Below, piece by piece: positions 7,884 through 18,515 of a stretch of 64,000 bases of DNA. The notes beneath the pieces are model-generated. The model searched no databases, was not told the origin of the DNA, and worked only from the letters and a program-made list of their open reading frames with translations. Where the stretch lies: assembly GCA_947589745.1 (NCBI GenBank), contig CANQCS010000005.1, positions 34,067-98,066 on the forward strand. The letters run 5' to 3'. Position 1 is the stretch's first letter. Each line of letters starts with the position of its first letter. Both the position numbers and the translations under genes were made by a program. The DNA is from an uncultured Oscillospiraceae bacterium. Its GTDB lineage: Bacteria > Bacillota > Clostridia > Oscillospirales > Oscillospiraceae.

Positions 7884-10800
7884 AATTACAGGACATTGTC
7901 AAGGTCTACGCCACCGCAGGCGAGACCGTCACCGCTCTCCGTGGCATTAATTTGGCATTCCGCGAGAGCGAATTTGTGGCCATCCTCGGCCACTCCGGCT
8001 GCGGCAAGACCACGCTGCTGAACATCATCGGCGGCCTGGACCAGTACACCAGCGGCGACCTCATCATCAACGGTCGCTCCACCAAGGAGTTCCGGGACAG
8101 CGACTGGGACACCTACCGGAACCACTCCATCGGCTTCGTGTTCCAGAGCTACAACCTGATCCCCCACCAGTCGGTGCTCTCCAACGTGGAGCTGGCCCTG
8201 ACCCTCTCCGGCGTGGGCAAGTCGGAGCGCCGCCGCCGGGCCAGAGAGGCCCTGGTGAAGGTGGGGCTGGGGGACCAGATGAAGAAGCGGCCCAACCAGC
8301 TCTCCGGCGGCCAGATGCAGCGGGTGGCCATCGCCCGGGCCCTGGTGAACGACCCGGACATTCTCCTGGCCGACGAGCCTACCGGCGCTCTGGACAGCGA
8401 GACCAGCGTCCAGGTCATGGACTTGCTGGCGGAGATCGCCAAGGATAAGCTGGTCATCATGGTGACCCACAACCCGGAGCTGGCGGAGAAATACGCCACC
8501 AGGACCATCCGCCTGCTGGACGGCCAGGTCACCGCCGACAGCGCCCCCTTCGACGGGGTCCAGGAGAGGCCCGCCGCCCTGGACGTGCGGCAGAAGAAGC
8601 CCTCCATGTCCTTCGCCACCGCCTTCTCCCTGTCCCTCAACAACCTGATGACCAAGAAGGGCCGCACCATCCTCACCAGCTTTGCCGGGTCCATCGGCAT
8701 CATCGGCATCGCGCTGATCCTGTCCCTCTCCGCCGGTATCAACTCCTACATCGAGGAGGTCCAGGAGGAGACGCTGTCCTCCTACCCCATCACCATCCAG
8801 GCGGAGACGGTGGATATGTCCTCCATGATGCTGTCCTTCATGGGGGCCCGGCAGGAGCGGGAGGAGAACGAGGTCCGTGAGGAGGACCGGGTCTATTCCG
8901 CCACCGTCATGTACGACATGCTCAACGCCATGGTCAACGCCGAGACCTCCAAGAACAATTTGAAGGCCTTCAAGTCGTATCTGGACGCGGGGGGCGGCGG
9001 GATCGCGGACCTGGCCAACATCCGCTACGGCTACAACCTCCGCTTTGATATCTACACCAACGACGAGGACGGCAACGTGGTCAAGAGCGATATCATGACC
9101 ATGATGCAGGAGGCCATGTCCTCCCTGTACGGCGGGGACTACTCCTCCTACTTCGGGTCCTCCATGGGCTCCATGTACACCGCCATGGACGTGTGGGAGG
9201 AGCTGATGCCCGGTGAGGACGGGCAGCTCATCTCCGACAGCGTGAAGGACCAGTATGAGCTGCTCTACGGCGCGTGGCCCCAGAACTACGACGAGGTGAT
9301 CCTCTTTGTGGACGGCCGCAACGAGGTGTCCGACCTGATGCTCTACGCCCTGGGCTACATCTCCTCCGACGCCATGACCGACACCCTGAAGGCCATCCAG
9401 AACGGGGAGACCGTGGACGTGGAGACCCGTAGCTGGAGCTACGAGGAGCTGTGCGAGAACAAGTTCAAGCTGATCCTCCCCGCCGAATACTTCCAGCACG
9501 ACCCGGTCACCGGCGGCTACGTGGACATGACCGAGACCGACAGCGGCATGGACTACCTCTACAACAGCGACGACGTGGGTGTGCCCCTGAAGATCGTGGG
9601 CATTGCCCGGCCCGGCGAGGATGCGAGCGGCAACGTCCGGGGCGCCATCGGCTACACCAGCGCCCTCACCACCTACGCCATCCAGGCCACGGCGGAGATG
9701 GATATTGTCAAGGAGCAGATGGACGACGAGACCACCGACGTCTTCCTGGCCCTGCCCTTCGCCACCGGCGACGAGGAGGAGCCCACCGATGAAGAGAAGG
9801 TGGAGGCCATCACCGAGTATCTGCAGGACCTCACCGCCCAGGAGAAGGCGGACGCCTATCTGGATGTGATGAGCCAGCCGTCCCAGGAGTATGTGGACGG
9901 CGTGGTGGAGCGCCAGATGGAGGGCATGACCCGGGAGTCCATCGAGGACATGATCATCCAGCAGTACGCCACCGAGATGGGCGTGGATGAGAGCACCATC
10001 ATGGGCTATATTCGGGACATGGACGACGATACCCTGTTCTCCCAGGTGGAGGAGGCCATCGCCTCCGGCGTCCGGGAGCAGTACGGACAGATGGTCAGCG
10101 CCCAGATGGGCGCCCTCACCGCGGACCAGCTGGCCGGGATGCTGGACGCCGCCCTGGAGGCCGGGCCCGTGGAGCCCTCTGAGAATGAGCCGGAGGAGGC
10201 AGAGACGCCCGATCCCTCCGCCGCGGGCATGGCTGGCATGACTGGCGCAGATATGTCCGGCATGGCCGGAATGACCGGCGCGGATATGAGCGGTATGGCC
10301 GGGATGACCGGCACGGATATGGCCGGGATGACTGGGGCCGGCATGGGCGGTATGACCGGGATGCCCGGGATGGGCATGGCCGCGGCCCAGCCCAGCGGCC
10401 TGGAGGACTGGCAGTTCGTGTACCTCTACGACAACTACATGCCCCCCACCCTCTCCGACGCCACCTATGACGAGAACATGGACCGGCTGGGGTATGTGGA
10501 CCTGGAGAGCCCCGACACCGTCAGCATCTACGCCGCCACCTTCGCGGACAAGGACGCCATCGCGGACCTCATCACCGAGTACAATGAGAACGTGGAGAAC
10601 GAGGACGACGAGATTGAGTACACCGACTATGTGGCCCTGCTGATGAGCTCCGTCACTGATATCATCAGCGGCATCAGCTACCTGCTGATCGCGTTCGTGT
10701 CCATCTCCCTGATTGTCTCCTCCATTATGATCGGCATTATCACCTATATCTCCGTGCTGGAGCGGACCAAGGAGATCGGTATTCTCCGGGCCGTGGGCGC

Positions 10801-11077
10801 GTCCAAGCGGGATATCAGCCGAGTGTTCAATGCGGAGACCTTCATCGTGGGCCTGGGGGCCGGTGTCATCGGCATCGCGGTGACGCTGATCCTGATCGTC
10901 CCCATCAACGCCATTCTGTTCCACTTCACCGGCATTGAGGGCCTCAAGGCCGCCCTGCCGGTCCAGGGGGCGGTGATCCTGGTGGTCATCAGCGCGCTGC
11001 TGACCATCATCGCGGGCCTGATCCCCTCCCGGGTGGCCGCCAAGAAGGACCCCGTGGTGGCGCTGCGCACCGAGTAA
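7877..11077 (+). CDS. MacB-like ABC transporter, fused ATPase and FtsX-type permease, large Met/Gly-rich insert
   Basis: Walker [26 protein letters not shown]-terminal FtsX permease; Met-rich repeat ~10228-10386. Confidence 0.92.
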   Translation: MLKLQDIVKVYATAGETVTALRGINLAFRESEFVAILGHSGCGKTTLLNIIGGLDQYTSGDLIINGRSTKEFRDSDWDTYRNHSIGFVFQSYNLIPHQSVLSNVELALTLSGVGKSERRRRAREALVKVGLGDQMKKRPNQLSGGQMQRVAIARALVNDPDILLADEPTGALDSETSVQVMDLLAEIAKDKLVIMVTHNPELAEKYATRTIRLLDGQVTADSAPFDGVQERPAALDVRQKKPSMSFATAFSLSLNNLMTKKGRTILTSFAGSIGIIGIALILSLSAGINSYIEEVQEETLSSYPITIQAETVDMSSMMLSFMGARQEREENEVREEDRVYSATVMYDMLNAMVNAETSKNNLKAFKSYLDAGGGGIADLANIRYGYNLRFDIYTNDEDGNVVKSDIMTMMQEAMSSLYGGDYSSYFGSSMGSMYTAMDVWEELMPGEDGQLISDSVKDQYELLYGAWPQNYDEVILFVDGRNEVSDLMLYALGYISSDAMTDTLKAIQNGETVDVETRSWSYEELCENKFKLILPAEYFQHDPVTGGYVDMTETDSGMDYLYNSDDVGVPLKIVGIARPGEDASGNVRGAIGYTSALTTYAIQATAEMDIVKEQMDDETTDVFLALPFATGDEEEPTDEEKVEAITEYLQDLTAQEKADAYLDVMSQPSQEYVDGVVERQMEGMTRESIEDMIIQQYATEMGVDESTIMGYIRDMDDDTLFSQVEEAIASGVREQYGQMVSAQMGALTADQLAGMLDAALEAGPVEPSENEPEEAETPDPSAAGMAGMTGADMSGMAGMTGADMSGMAGMTGTDMAGMTGAGMGGMTGMPGMGMAAAQPSGLEDWQFVYLYDNYMPPTLSDATYDENMDRLGYVDLESPDTVSIYAATFADKDAIADLITEYNENVENEDDEIEYTDYVALLMSSVTDIISGISYLLIAFVSISLIVSSIMIGIITYISVLERTKEIGILRAVGASKRDISRVFNAETFIVGLGAGVIGIAVTLILIVPINAILFHFTGIEGLKAALPVQGAVILVVISALLTIIAGLIPSRVAAKKDPVVALRTE
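10228..10386 (+). repeat. In-frame Met-rich tandem repeat ([11 protein letters not shown]-type)
   Basis: [51 protein letters not shown]. Confidence 0.9.
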
Positions 11078-11104
11078 CCGCACATTCGGCGGGACAGAAA
11101 AAGC

Positions 11105-11146
11105 AAAAAGCTTCGGATATCACAGGTTGATATCCGAAGCTTTTTT
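11105..11146. terminator. Bidirectional rho-independent terminator
   Basis: AAAAAGCTTCGGATATCA…TGATATCCGAAGCTTTTTT. Confidence 0.9.
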
Positions 11147-11165
11147 ATGCAGAATTTTGTGGAGG

Positions 11166-12098
11166 CTATCTGCGGCAGACGAGCGTCCCCACGTCTGCGT
11201 CCACGGTGCAGACCGTGCCCAGGGGCAGGGTCACCATGGGGTCGCAGTAGTGGGCGGAGCGCACGTTCATCAGTACCGGCTTGGGATAGCCCCGAAAGAA
11301 CCATTCCACCAGCGCCTCCGGCCCCCACTCCGGCCTGCGCTCGTTGGGGCAGTCCGCGAAGGTCCCCAGCACCACCCCGGCGGCCTGGTCAAAAATCCCG
11401 GCATAGGCCAGCTGGGCCAGCATCCGCTCCAGGGCGTAGACCTCCTCCCCCACGTCCTCCAGGAAGAGAATTTTGCCCCGGGCGTCGATCTGCCAGGGGG
11501 TGCCCACTCCGGCGGCGATCAGGCTCAGGTTCCCGCCGGTGAGGATTCCCCGGGCTCTCCCAGGCCGCAGGCAGATCACAGACTCCCCCGGCGGGTTCTG
11601 GATAGGGAGGCAGTCCCCCATCTCCAGCGCCGCACGGAGGCTCCGCCAGGTGAAGTCCCCGGTGCCCTGGAGAAGGGTGGATGCCATGGGACCGTGGAAG
11701 GTGACGAAGCCGCAGCGCTGGCCGATGGCGGTGTGGAGGGTGGTCACGTCGCTGAAGCCGATGAAGGGCTTGGGGTGGGCGGCGATCAGATCCCAGTCCA
11801 AGTGGCCCAGAAGCCGCCAGGCGGTCTCGCCGCCACGGGTACACCAGACCGCCTTGATCTCCGGGTCCCCGAAGGCCCGGTGGATGTCCCGGACCCGGGC
11901 CTCCGTGGGGGCGGCGTAGCCGTCCGGATCCGCCCCATGGGTGGATTTGCCGGGCCACACCCGGTAGCCCGCCCGCTCCAGGGCGGCGGCAATGGCCTCC
12001 ACCGGCCGTTCCTCCGTCAGGGATGAGGACGGCGAAATCAGGGCGATAGTGTCCCCCGGCCGGGGGCAGGGCGGGAAGATCATATCAGGCATCTCCAT
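11166..12098 (-). CDS. S66-family LD-carboxypeptidase / MccF-like
   Basis: GDTIALISPSSSL, CTRGGETAWRLL, GFSDVTTLHTAI, ILTGGNLSL. Confidence 0.88.
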   Translation of the reverse strand: MEMPDMIFPPCPRPGDTIALISPSSSLTEERPVEAIAAALERAGYRVWPGKSTHGADPDGYAAPTEARVRDIHRAFGDPEIKAVWCTRGGETAWRLLGHLDWDLIAAHPKPFIGFSDVTTLHTAIGQRCGFVTFHGPMASTLLQGTGDFTWRSLRAALEMGDCLPIQNPPGESVICLRPGRARGILTGGNLSLIAAGVGTPWQIDARGKILFLEDVGEEVYALERMLAQLAYAGIFDQAAGVVLGTFADCPNERRPEWGPEALVEWFFRGYPKPVLMNVRSAHYCDPMVTLPLGTVCTVDADVGTLVCRR

Positions 12099-13269
12099 TC
12101 AGATAGTCCAGCACCGTCTGGACGTGGAGGGCCGCCGCCAGGGGCAGGGCCTCCGGGTCCACGGCGAAGTGGGGGTTGTGGTTGGGGCAGGTGAAGCCCT
12201 TGCTCTCATTCCCCACGCCCACGTAGTAGTAGCACCCCGGCGCGGCGTCGGAGAAGTAGCCGAAGTCGTCGGTGCCCAGGCTGGGCTCCGCCAGCTCCAG
12301 AACGTGCTCCGGGCCCAGTACCTTGGCCGCCGCCCGGCGGACCAGGTCCGTCATGGCCGGGTCGTTGCGGCAGCCGGGGTAGCTCTCGAAGATGGTGACC
12401 TCCGCCTCCACCCCCATCCCGGCGGCGATGCCGGTGACGATGGCACGGAAGTCGTCCTTCACCCGCTGCCGGGCCGGGCCGCCCATGGTGCGGAGGATGC
12501 CGGTGAACACCGCCTCCTCCGGCAGGACGTTCCCGGCGGTGCCGGCGTGGAAGCTGCCCACCGTCACCACCACCGGCTCGGTGGGGGAGGTGCGGCGGGA
12601 GGAGATGGTCTGGAGGGCGGTGATGATCTGGGCCCCGGCCACGATCACGTCGGCGCCCAGGTGGGGTTTGGCCCCGTGGGTGCCCCGGCCCTTGATGGTG
12701 ACAGAGAAGGGGTTGGACGCCGCGCAGATGGGGCCGGAGCGGACGGAGACGGTGCCCGTGGGGATGCCGCTCTCCACGTGGCAGCAGAGCATGGCGTCCA
12801 CGTGGGGATTTTCCATGCACCCGGCGGCGATCATCCGGGCCGCGCCGCCGTCGCCCTCCTCGTCGGGCTGGAAGAAGAGCTTCACATTGCCCCGCAGCTC
12901 CTCCCGGCGCGCCATCAGCAGCTCTGCCGCGCCCAGGAGGGCGGCGGTGTGGAAGTCGTGGCCGCAGGCGTGCATGACGCCGGGGACCTGGGAGGCGTAG
13001 GGCAGGCCCGTGTCCTCCAGGATGGGCAGGGCGTCGATATCCGCCCGGAAGCCGATGGTCTTTCCCGGCCGGCCGCCCCGGATCACGGCCACGGTGCCGG
13101 TGTCCAGCACCGGCGTGTACTCGACGCCCAGCCGGTCCAGGCGCTGCCGGATAAGGGCGGCGGTGTGGTGCTCCCGGTTGCCCAGCTCCGGGGTGCGGTG
13201 GATGGTCTGAAAAACGGTCTCCAGGTCCCCGGCAATGGCCCGGGCGCCGCAAAGAATCTGTTCCGTCAT
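12085..13269 (-). CDS. M20 family amidohydrolase
   Basis: GFRADIDALPILEDTG, MHACGHDFHTAALLGAA, LFFQPDEEGDGGA. Confidence 0.93.
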   Translation of the reverse strand: MTEQILCGARAIAGDLETVFQTIHRTPELGNREHHTAALIRQRLDRLGVEYTPVLDTGTVAVIRGGRPGKTIGFRADIDALPILEDTGLPYASQVPGVMHACGHDFHTAALLGAAELLMARREELRGNVKLFFQPDEEGDGGAARMIAAGCMENPHVDAMLCCHVESGIPTGTVSVRSGPICAASNPFSVTIKGRGTHGAKPHLGADVIVAGAQIITALQTISSRRTSPTEPVVVTVGSFHAGTAGNVLPEEAVFTGILRTMGGPARQRVKDDFRAIVTGIAAGMGVEAEVTIFESYPGCRNDPAMTDLVRRAAAKVLGPEHVLELAEPSLGTDDFGYFSDAAPGCYYYVGVGNESKGFTCPNHNPHFAVDPEALPLAAALHVQTVLDYLNGDA

Positions 13270-13347
13270 CGTGAACGGCTCCTTTTTGCATTGAGTTAGT
13301 GGTAAACATATACAGGAAAGATCGGTCACACTATTTTCCAATCAGAA

Positions 13348-13445
13348 CAAGGTATCGTTACCGTGCGAGAAATGTAGAGATTGCAACGCTTTGGTAGCGG
13401 TATTAAAGTTCTTTTTGATACTTTTTCTTTCAAGAAAAAGTATCA
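13348..13445 (-). repeat. Interspersed terminator-like repeat, copy C
   Basis: TGATACTTTTTCTTGAAAGAAAAAGTATC; TGA is the stop of the adjacent CDS. Confidence 0.9.
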
Positions 13446-14375
13446 GTCCGGCAGGATGCGAAAAGCCGCCTCGTGGCCGTTGATGAGCTGGGCCCGGTGG
13501 GCGAAGAAAATTCTGCCGGAGCAGTCCGCCCGGAGCTGTTCCAGCACCGCGCCGGTGCAGGGCTCCAATATCTCCCCCAGCACGTCCCCCGGCCGGACCC
13601 GGTCCCCCGGGCGGCACTCCTGCTGGAGCAGCCCTCCCGCGGTGGTCAGGAGGCTGTGTAGGGCCTCCTCCCGGAGCAGCGACGGCTCCTCCTGGGGCGC
13701 GGGGACCGCCCGGCGGCTGAGGCCCTTGGCAAACAGGAACCGCTCCACCGCCTCCACCGCCTGCCGGGCGGCGGACTGGTCGATGCAGTCCGTGGCGCGG
13801 GTGTAGAGGGAGTAGGCCTGGGTATCCCAAATTTGCCAGTTGTAGTTGAGGGTCGTGGTATCGTAGGGGTGGGGCCGCCGGAGAATGACGTAGGGCAGGC
13901 CGAAGTCCAGGGCCTCCTCCGCCCGCTCGTAGCCCGTCTCCGTGATGCGCACGTGGGGCAGCAGGTCTCCTGGCAGGTGGAAGCTGGTGAACTGGACGCC
14001 GTAGCTGCAGCCCTGGAGGGCGGAAAAGATGTGGGCGGCGATGCGCTGGGTGGTCTCGCCCTGGTCGTAGCCCGGGAACATGCGGTTGATATCCGTGTTG
14101 TCCGCCGCCCAGAAACGGCGGCCCACGTTCATGGAGAACTGGTTGGCGCAGGGGACCACCAGGATGCCGCAGTCCTCCGCCAGCTCACCGTTCTCCTCCA
14201 TGGCCGCCAGGGCCCGGATAAGCTGGGAGCAGATATACATCTGCTGGACCTCGTTGCCCCGCAGCGCACCCAGCACCGCCAGGCTCCGCCGCTCCGGGTT
14301 CCCGAAGTACCAGCCCCGCACCGCCAGAGGGCGGCGGTAGGGGGTCTCCATGGTGAACAGAATCTCTTCTCTCAC
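13443..14375 (-). CDS. Succinylglutamate desuccinylase/aspartoacylase-like (M14 fold) protein, probably lacking metal ligands
   Basis: Aligns with downstream paralogue: RGNE for HGDE, DINRMFPG conserved. Confidence 0.75.
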   Translation of the reverse strand: MREEILFTMETPYRRPLAVRGWYFGNPERRSLAVLGALRGNEVQQMYICSQLIRALAAMEENGELAEDCGILVVPCANQFSMNVGRRFWAADNTDINRMFPGYDQGETTQRIAAHIFSALQGCSYGVQFTSFHLPGDLLPHVRITETGYERAEEALDFGLPYVILRRPHPYDTTTLNYNWQIWDTQAYSLYTRATDCIDQSAARQAVEAVERFLFAKGLSRRAVPAPQEEPSLLREEALHSLLTTAGGLLQQECRPGDRVRPGDVLGEILEPCTGAVLEQLRADCSGRIFFAHRAQLINGHEAAFRILPD

Positions 14376-15292
14376 AGCGCACCTCCCAGGATACGGGCGA
14401 TGAGGGAGCCCTCATACACCACAGGATATTCCCGCAGAGTGAACAGCAACCCGGAGGCCGGGCATATAAGCGTCTCGCACACGTCACCGGTGAGGGGGTC
14501 CACCACCTGCCCCAGCTCCTGCCCCTGCTCCACGTAGGCGGCATGGGCCACCGAGGGGACGAAGATGCCGGGCCGGGACGCGTTGACGAAGGACACGTGG
14601 CCGTCGCTGCTGACGATGGGCGGCGCCACCGGCATCACCGGCGCGTCCCACATCCCCAGGTAGTGCATGAGGGACAGGATGCCGGTCAGCAGCTGGTCGC
14701 CGTAGGCCCGGGTCAGGCGCATCCCCACGCCCATCTCCACCACCAGGGTGGGGGTGTCCAGGGCGTTGAGGCTGTGGGCCAGGGTGGACTCCAGCACCGT
14801 GGCGGCGGCGTGGATCCAGATGAAGCCCAGGTTCATCCGCTTGGCCAGGGGGACCAGCCGCTCGGCGGTGTTGACGTTGATGCGGACCTGGGGGATCTCC
14901 CGGAGGAAGATGTTGCTGGCGTGGATGTCGATGCACACGTCCGCTCCCACCATGTCCCGGATGAGGGTGTGGGCCAGAAACTCCGACATGGCCCCGTCCG
15001 GGCTGCCAGGGAAGGTGCGGTTCATGTCCAGGTCGCACAGGGGGTTGCTGCGGGTCATGGTGCTGACCCCCAGGGGGTTGAGGGCCGGGTAGATATCCAC
15101 CGTGCCCTTCAGGTGCTCCGGGTGGGCCTTCAGCCACCGGGCCAGCCGCCAGGCCACATACTGGCCCTCCAGCTCATCGCCGTGGGTACCGGTGACCACG
15201 CACAGCCGCTTGCCGCCGCTGCCGATCCGGTTCTTCTGGATCACCAGGTCCTCCCCCACGGCCAGGGGGACCCGTACCACTTGCTCGATCAT
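14372..15292 (-). CDS. Succinylglutamate desuccinylase/aspartoacylase family (M14-like) protein
   Basis: TGTHGDELEGQY, DLDMNRTFPG, CIDIHAS, TLVVEMG. Confidence 0.87.
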   Translation of the reverse strand: MIEQVVRVPLAVGEDLVIQKNRIGSGGKRLCVVTGTHGDELEGQYVAWRLARWLKAHPEHLKGTVDIYPALNPLGVSTMTRSNPLCDLDMNRTFPGSPDGAMSEFLAHTLIRDMVGADVCIDIHASNIFLREIPQVRINVNTAERLVPLAKRMNLGFIWIHAAATVLESTLAHSLNALDTPTLVVEMGVGMRLTRAYGDQLLTGILSLMHYLGMWDAPVMPVAPPIVSSDGHVSFVNASRPGIFVPSVAHAAYVEQGQELGQVVDPLTGDVCETLICPASGLLFTLREYPVVYEGSLIARILGGAL

Positions 15293-15320
15293 GGTTGAAA
15301 GTTTTTCCTCGATTCCATCG

Positions 15321-16094
15321 TTATCGTGCCCGGACGGACACCGTCACGGTCTGCCGCTGTCCCGTCCTGCCCAGAAAGACGCCCCGCTCGATGGGGCAGT
15401 CCCCGAAGTCCCGGCCCACGGCCAGGCGGATCACGTCCTCGCCGGTCCAGCAGCCCCGGGTGGGGTCGATGCCGGTCCACACGCCGTCCAGCCACACCTC
15501 GCACCAGGCGTGGCTGGCCCCCTCCCCCTCGGGGAGGCCGCTGGCGTACCGGGCGGCGAGGCCCGCGCGCCGGGCCAGGGCCAGGAAGATGTGGGCGAAA
15601 TCCTGGCACACGCCGCTGCCGGAGGCGAAGGCCTGGGCGGCGGTGGTGGACACCCCGGTGGTGCCGGGGCGGTAGTTCATATGCGCATGGACCGCCTGGG
15701 CCAGGTCCCAGGCCCGCTCCGCCGGCGCCTCCGGCAGGGCGAGGCCCGCCAGAAAGTCCTCCATCTCCCCGCTCACCGCCGTGTAGGCGGAGGGGAAACG
15801 GTACACCGGGTGGCCCGGCGACTGCCGCCGCCGGGTCAGGTCCAGGCGGGCAGAGCCACGGACGGTGTAGCGGAACCGGTCGTGGGGCGCCTCGATGCGG
15901 CCGATCTGGAGCAGGTTGCCGAAGCCGTCCCGCTGCCGGGCGTAGGGCGCCTGGGGCTCCAGCGACAGGGACACGTCCAAAATCTCCTGCCCCGGGAAGG
16001 AGGGCGGCACGCACCGCAGGGCAAAGGCGTGGCCGGACACCGGCCCGTCGAAGGTCAGGAGCACGTCATAGAAGAAGGTCAGCTGCCGGCTCAT
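15321..16094 (-). CDS. Transglutaminase-like family protein
   Basis: ASGSGVCQDFAHIFLALARRAGLAARYASG, SHAWCEVWLDG; GVWTGIDPTRG. Confidence 0.9.
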   Translation of the reverse strand: MSRQLTFFYDVLLTFDGPVSGHAFALRCVPPSFPGQEILDVSLSLEPQAPYARQRDGFGNLLQIGRIEAPHDRFRYTVRGSARLDLTRRRQSPGHPVYRFPSAYTAVSGEMEDFLAGLALPEAPAERAWDLAQAVHAHMNYRPGTTGVSTTAAQAFASGSGVCQDFAHIFLALARRAGLAARYASGLPEGEGASHAWCEVWLDGVWTGIDPTRGCWTGEDVIRLAVGRDFGDCPIERGVFLGRTGQRQTVTVSVRAR

Positions 16095-16762
16095 ACCAGG
16101 AACAGTCCCTCCACAGCGCCCAGCAGGTCCCGGCGCTGGATGGCCTCGCCGCCCACGGCGCAGCGCTCCACCAGGTCCAGGGCCGCGGGATTGACGGTGA
16201 GCCCGGTCTTGTAGAGGCGGTTCAGCATCTTCTGCACCTCCCGCTCCAGCCGCTCGGTCTGCCAGTTCAGGCGGAGGATCAGGCTGATGCGCTCCACGCA
16301 GATGCCGGACTTGGTGACGTTCCGGGTGGCCTCGTCCTCTACGGAGTCGTCGAAGCTGCCCCGGAAGGCCATGATATCGTCCAGCACCCACTGGAGGGCC
16401 ACGGCGGGGCCGTCGCTGCGCTCGGCAATGTCCAGGGCGTACTGGGCCATCTGGAGGTAGGCCAGGGTGGGGGTGGTGATGGTCTCCCGCAGCACCATGC
16501 CGTTGCCCAGCATAGCGTCCAGGCTGGAGCGGACGGAGCTGGGGTCGCCGCCGTCAAAGAGGTAGCGGCGGCAGAAGTCCTCGTCGCTGGTGTAGGTGCA
16601 GGGGATGCCCATGTTCCGGCAGAACGCCTCCCGGCCGATATCCTCGCCGTCGATCAGGCGGTCGTACTGCTGGAGCATGTACTGGACCGTGGTGTACACC
16701 CGCTCGGCGTACCGCCCCAGCCAGAACAGGTGGTTCTGCTTGCTCAGTGTGACAATACCCAT
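16091..16762 (-). CDS. Alpha-E domain protein
   Basis: MGIVTLSKQNHLFWLGRYAERVYTTVQYML, next to cpATP-grasp and transglutaminase. Confidence 0.85.
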   Translation of the reverse strand: MGIVTLSKQNHLFWLGRYAERVYTTVQYMLQQYDRLIDGEDIGREAFCRNMGIPCTYTSDEDFCRRYLFDGGDPSSVRSSLDAMLGNGMVLRETITTPTLAYLQMAQYALDIAERSDGPAVALQWVLDDIMAFRGSFDDSVEDEATRNVTKSGICVERISLILRLNWQTERLEREVQKMLNRLYKTGLTVNPAALDLVERCAVGGEAIQRRDLLGAVEGLFLV

Positions 16763-18066
16763 GTGTCCTTGAAGCCTCCTCCCTGAGAAGAATTGACGAT
16801 AAAGCTGTCCGGGTTCCGGGAGAACCGGGTCAGGCCGCTGGGCCATACCACGGTGTCCTCCGCGCCGGAGAGGACAAACGCCCGCAGGTCCGCTTTCCGC
16901 TCCACCTGCCGCCCCTCGTCCATGATGGGCAGGTCCTGGAAGTCGATGACCTCCTGGGCGATGAACCGCCGGGGCTGGGCCAGGATGGTGGCCTTCAGGT
17001 CCTCCAGCTGCTGGCTCGTCAGCTTGCTGCCGAACACCACGCCGTAGCCGCCGGCCTCCGCCACGTCCTTCACTACCAGGGAGCCGATGTGCTCCAGCAC
17101 GTACTTCCGGTCCTCCTCGTAGAAAGGCAGGTAGGTGGGGGCGTTGGAGAGGATGGGCTCCTCCCCCAGGTAGTAGCGGATCATTTTGGGGACAAAGTAG
17201 TAGATGCCCTTGTCGTCGGCCACGCCGTTGCCGAAGGCGTTCATCACCGCCACGTTCCCCGCCCGGTAGGCGGCCATCAGGTTGGGGATGCCGATGAGGG
17301 ACGAGGGCTCGAAGGTCAGGGGGTCCATGTACTCGTCGGACACCCGGCGGTAGACGGCGCCCACCCGCTGGTCCCCGCCGGTGGAGCGGTAGTAGAGGGC
17401 GCTGTCCCGGACGTACAGGTCCCCGGCCTCCGCCAGCACCGAGCCAGACTGCTCCGCCAGATAGGAGTGCTCGAAGTAGGCCGCGTTGTACCGGCCGGGG
17501 GTGAAGACCACGTTGATGCCGCCGGTGTTCACACTGTCCATGGTATGCCGCAGGAGCTGTCCGTAATTCCGGTTGTCCACCACGCTGTTCTGCCGGAAGG
17601 TCTCCGGGGAGCACCGGCGGCACAGGCCCCGGGCGATGTAGGGGTAGGACGCGCCGGAGGGGATGCGCAGGTTGTCCTCCAGGATGTACCACACGCCGTC
17701 CTTGCCCTTCACCAGGTCGATGCCGGAGATGTGGCTGTATACGCCCTTCACCGGCGCGATGCCCTCACACTGGGGCAGATAGCCGGGGGAGCGGTAGACG
17801 AAGTCCTCCGGCACCACGCCCTCCGCGATGATGCGCTTCTCTCCGTACACGTCCCGCAGGAACAGGTTCAGGGCCCGCACCCGCTGGATCAGCCCCCGCT
17901 CCAGCGGGGCCCACTCCTGGGCAGTGATGATGCGGGGGATCGTGTCAAAGGGGAAGAGCCGCTCATGGAATTCGCCGTTCTTATAAATGCCGAACTTGAC
18001 GCCGTAGCGCGCCAGCTGCTGGTTGATCTGTCTCTCATGCTGGATCAATGCGTTCATGACTTCCAC
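16744..18066 (-). CDS. Circularly permuted ATP-grasp protein
   Basis: PFDTIPRIITAQEWAPLERGLIQRVRALNLFLRDVYG; DGVWYILEDNLRIPSGASY. Confidence 0.92.
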   Translation of the reverse strand: MEVMNALIQHERQINQQLARYGVKFGIYKNGEFHERLFPFDTIPRIITAQEWAPLERGLIQRVRALNLFLRDVYGEKRIIAEGVVPEDFVYRSPGYLPQCEGIAPVKGVYSHISGIDLVKGKDGVWYILEDNLRIPSGASYPYIARGLCRRCSPETFRQNSVVDNRNYGQLLRHTMDSVNTGGINVVFTPGRYNAAYFEHSYLAEQSGSVLAEAGDLYVRDSALYYRSTGGDQRVGAVYRRVSDEYMDPLTFEPSSLIGIPNLMAAYRAGNVAVMNAFGNGVADDKGIYYFVPKMIRYYLGEEPILSNAPTYLPFYEEDRKYVLEHIGSLVVKDVAEAGGYGVVFGSKLTSQQLEDLKATILAQPRRFIAQEVIDFQDLPIMDEGRQVERKADLRAFVLSGAEDTVVWPSGLTRFSRNPDSFIVNSSQGGGFKDTWVLSH

Positions 18067-18515
18067 CCTCCCTTGTAAAAAAGCATGGCAACAGCACCTT
18101 TTCCGGCGCCGTTGCCCCGCTTTTTGATAAAATTATTATAAGCTTGCCCGGGAAACGCGTCAAGAAAAAACGAACCGGACGGGGAAGAATATCTCTAATG
18201 ACGAACATCCGCAGAATCTGTCCCTCTCTTTTTGTGCGCTATCACCGGCCTTTTCCCTATATCCGGTATGGTTACATGACAGCGTCTCATAGCATGTTCC
18301 GTCTCTCCCGCCCTGCCGCCGAACCGGGCGGGGAAACAATAAATTGGCAGGAACCCCACAAAAACTGTTGCTTTCCTCGCCCGTTTGCAATATAATGAAA
18401 GTCAGAGTTTGGAACTGCACCGTGCATCAAGGATCGAAACATTCCGGCCCGGACCGTATGGCAGAGACCGGCGGGTCCGTTGCACAGGCGGTCATGGGAG
18501 AAGGGAGACGCAAGC

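Noticed and set aside
7886-11083. 1065-aa minus-strand ORF opposite the ABC transporter
   Set aside because: Antisense of a clear ABC transporter; no recognisable motifs.
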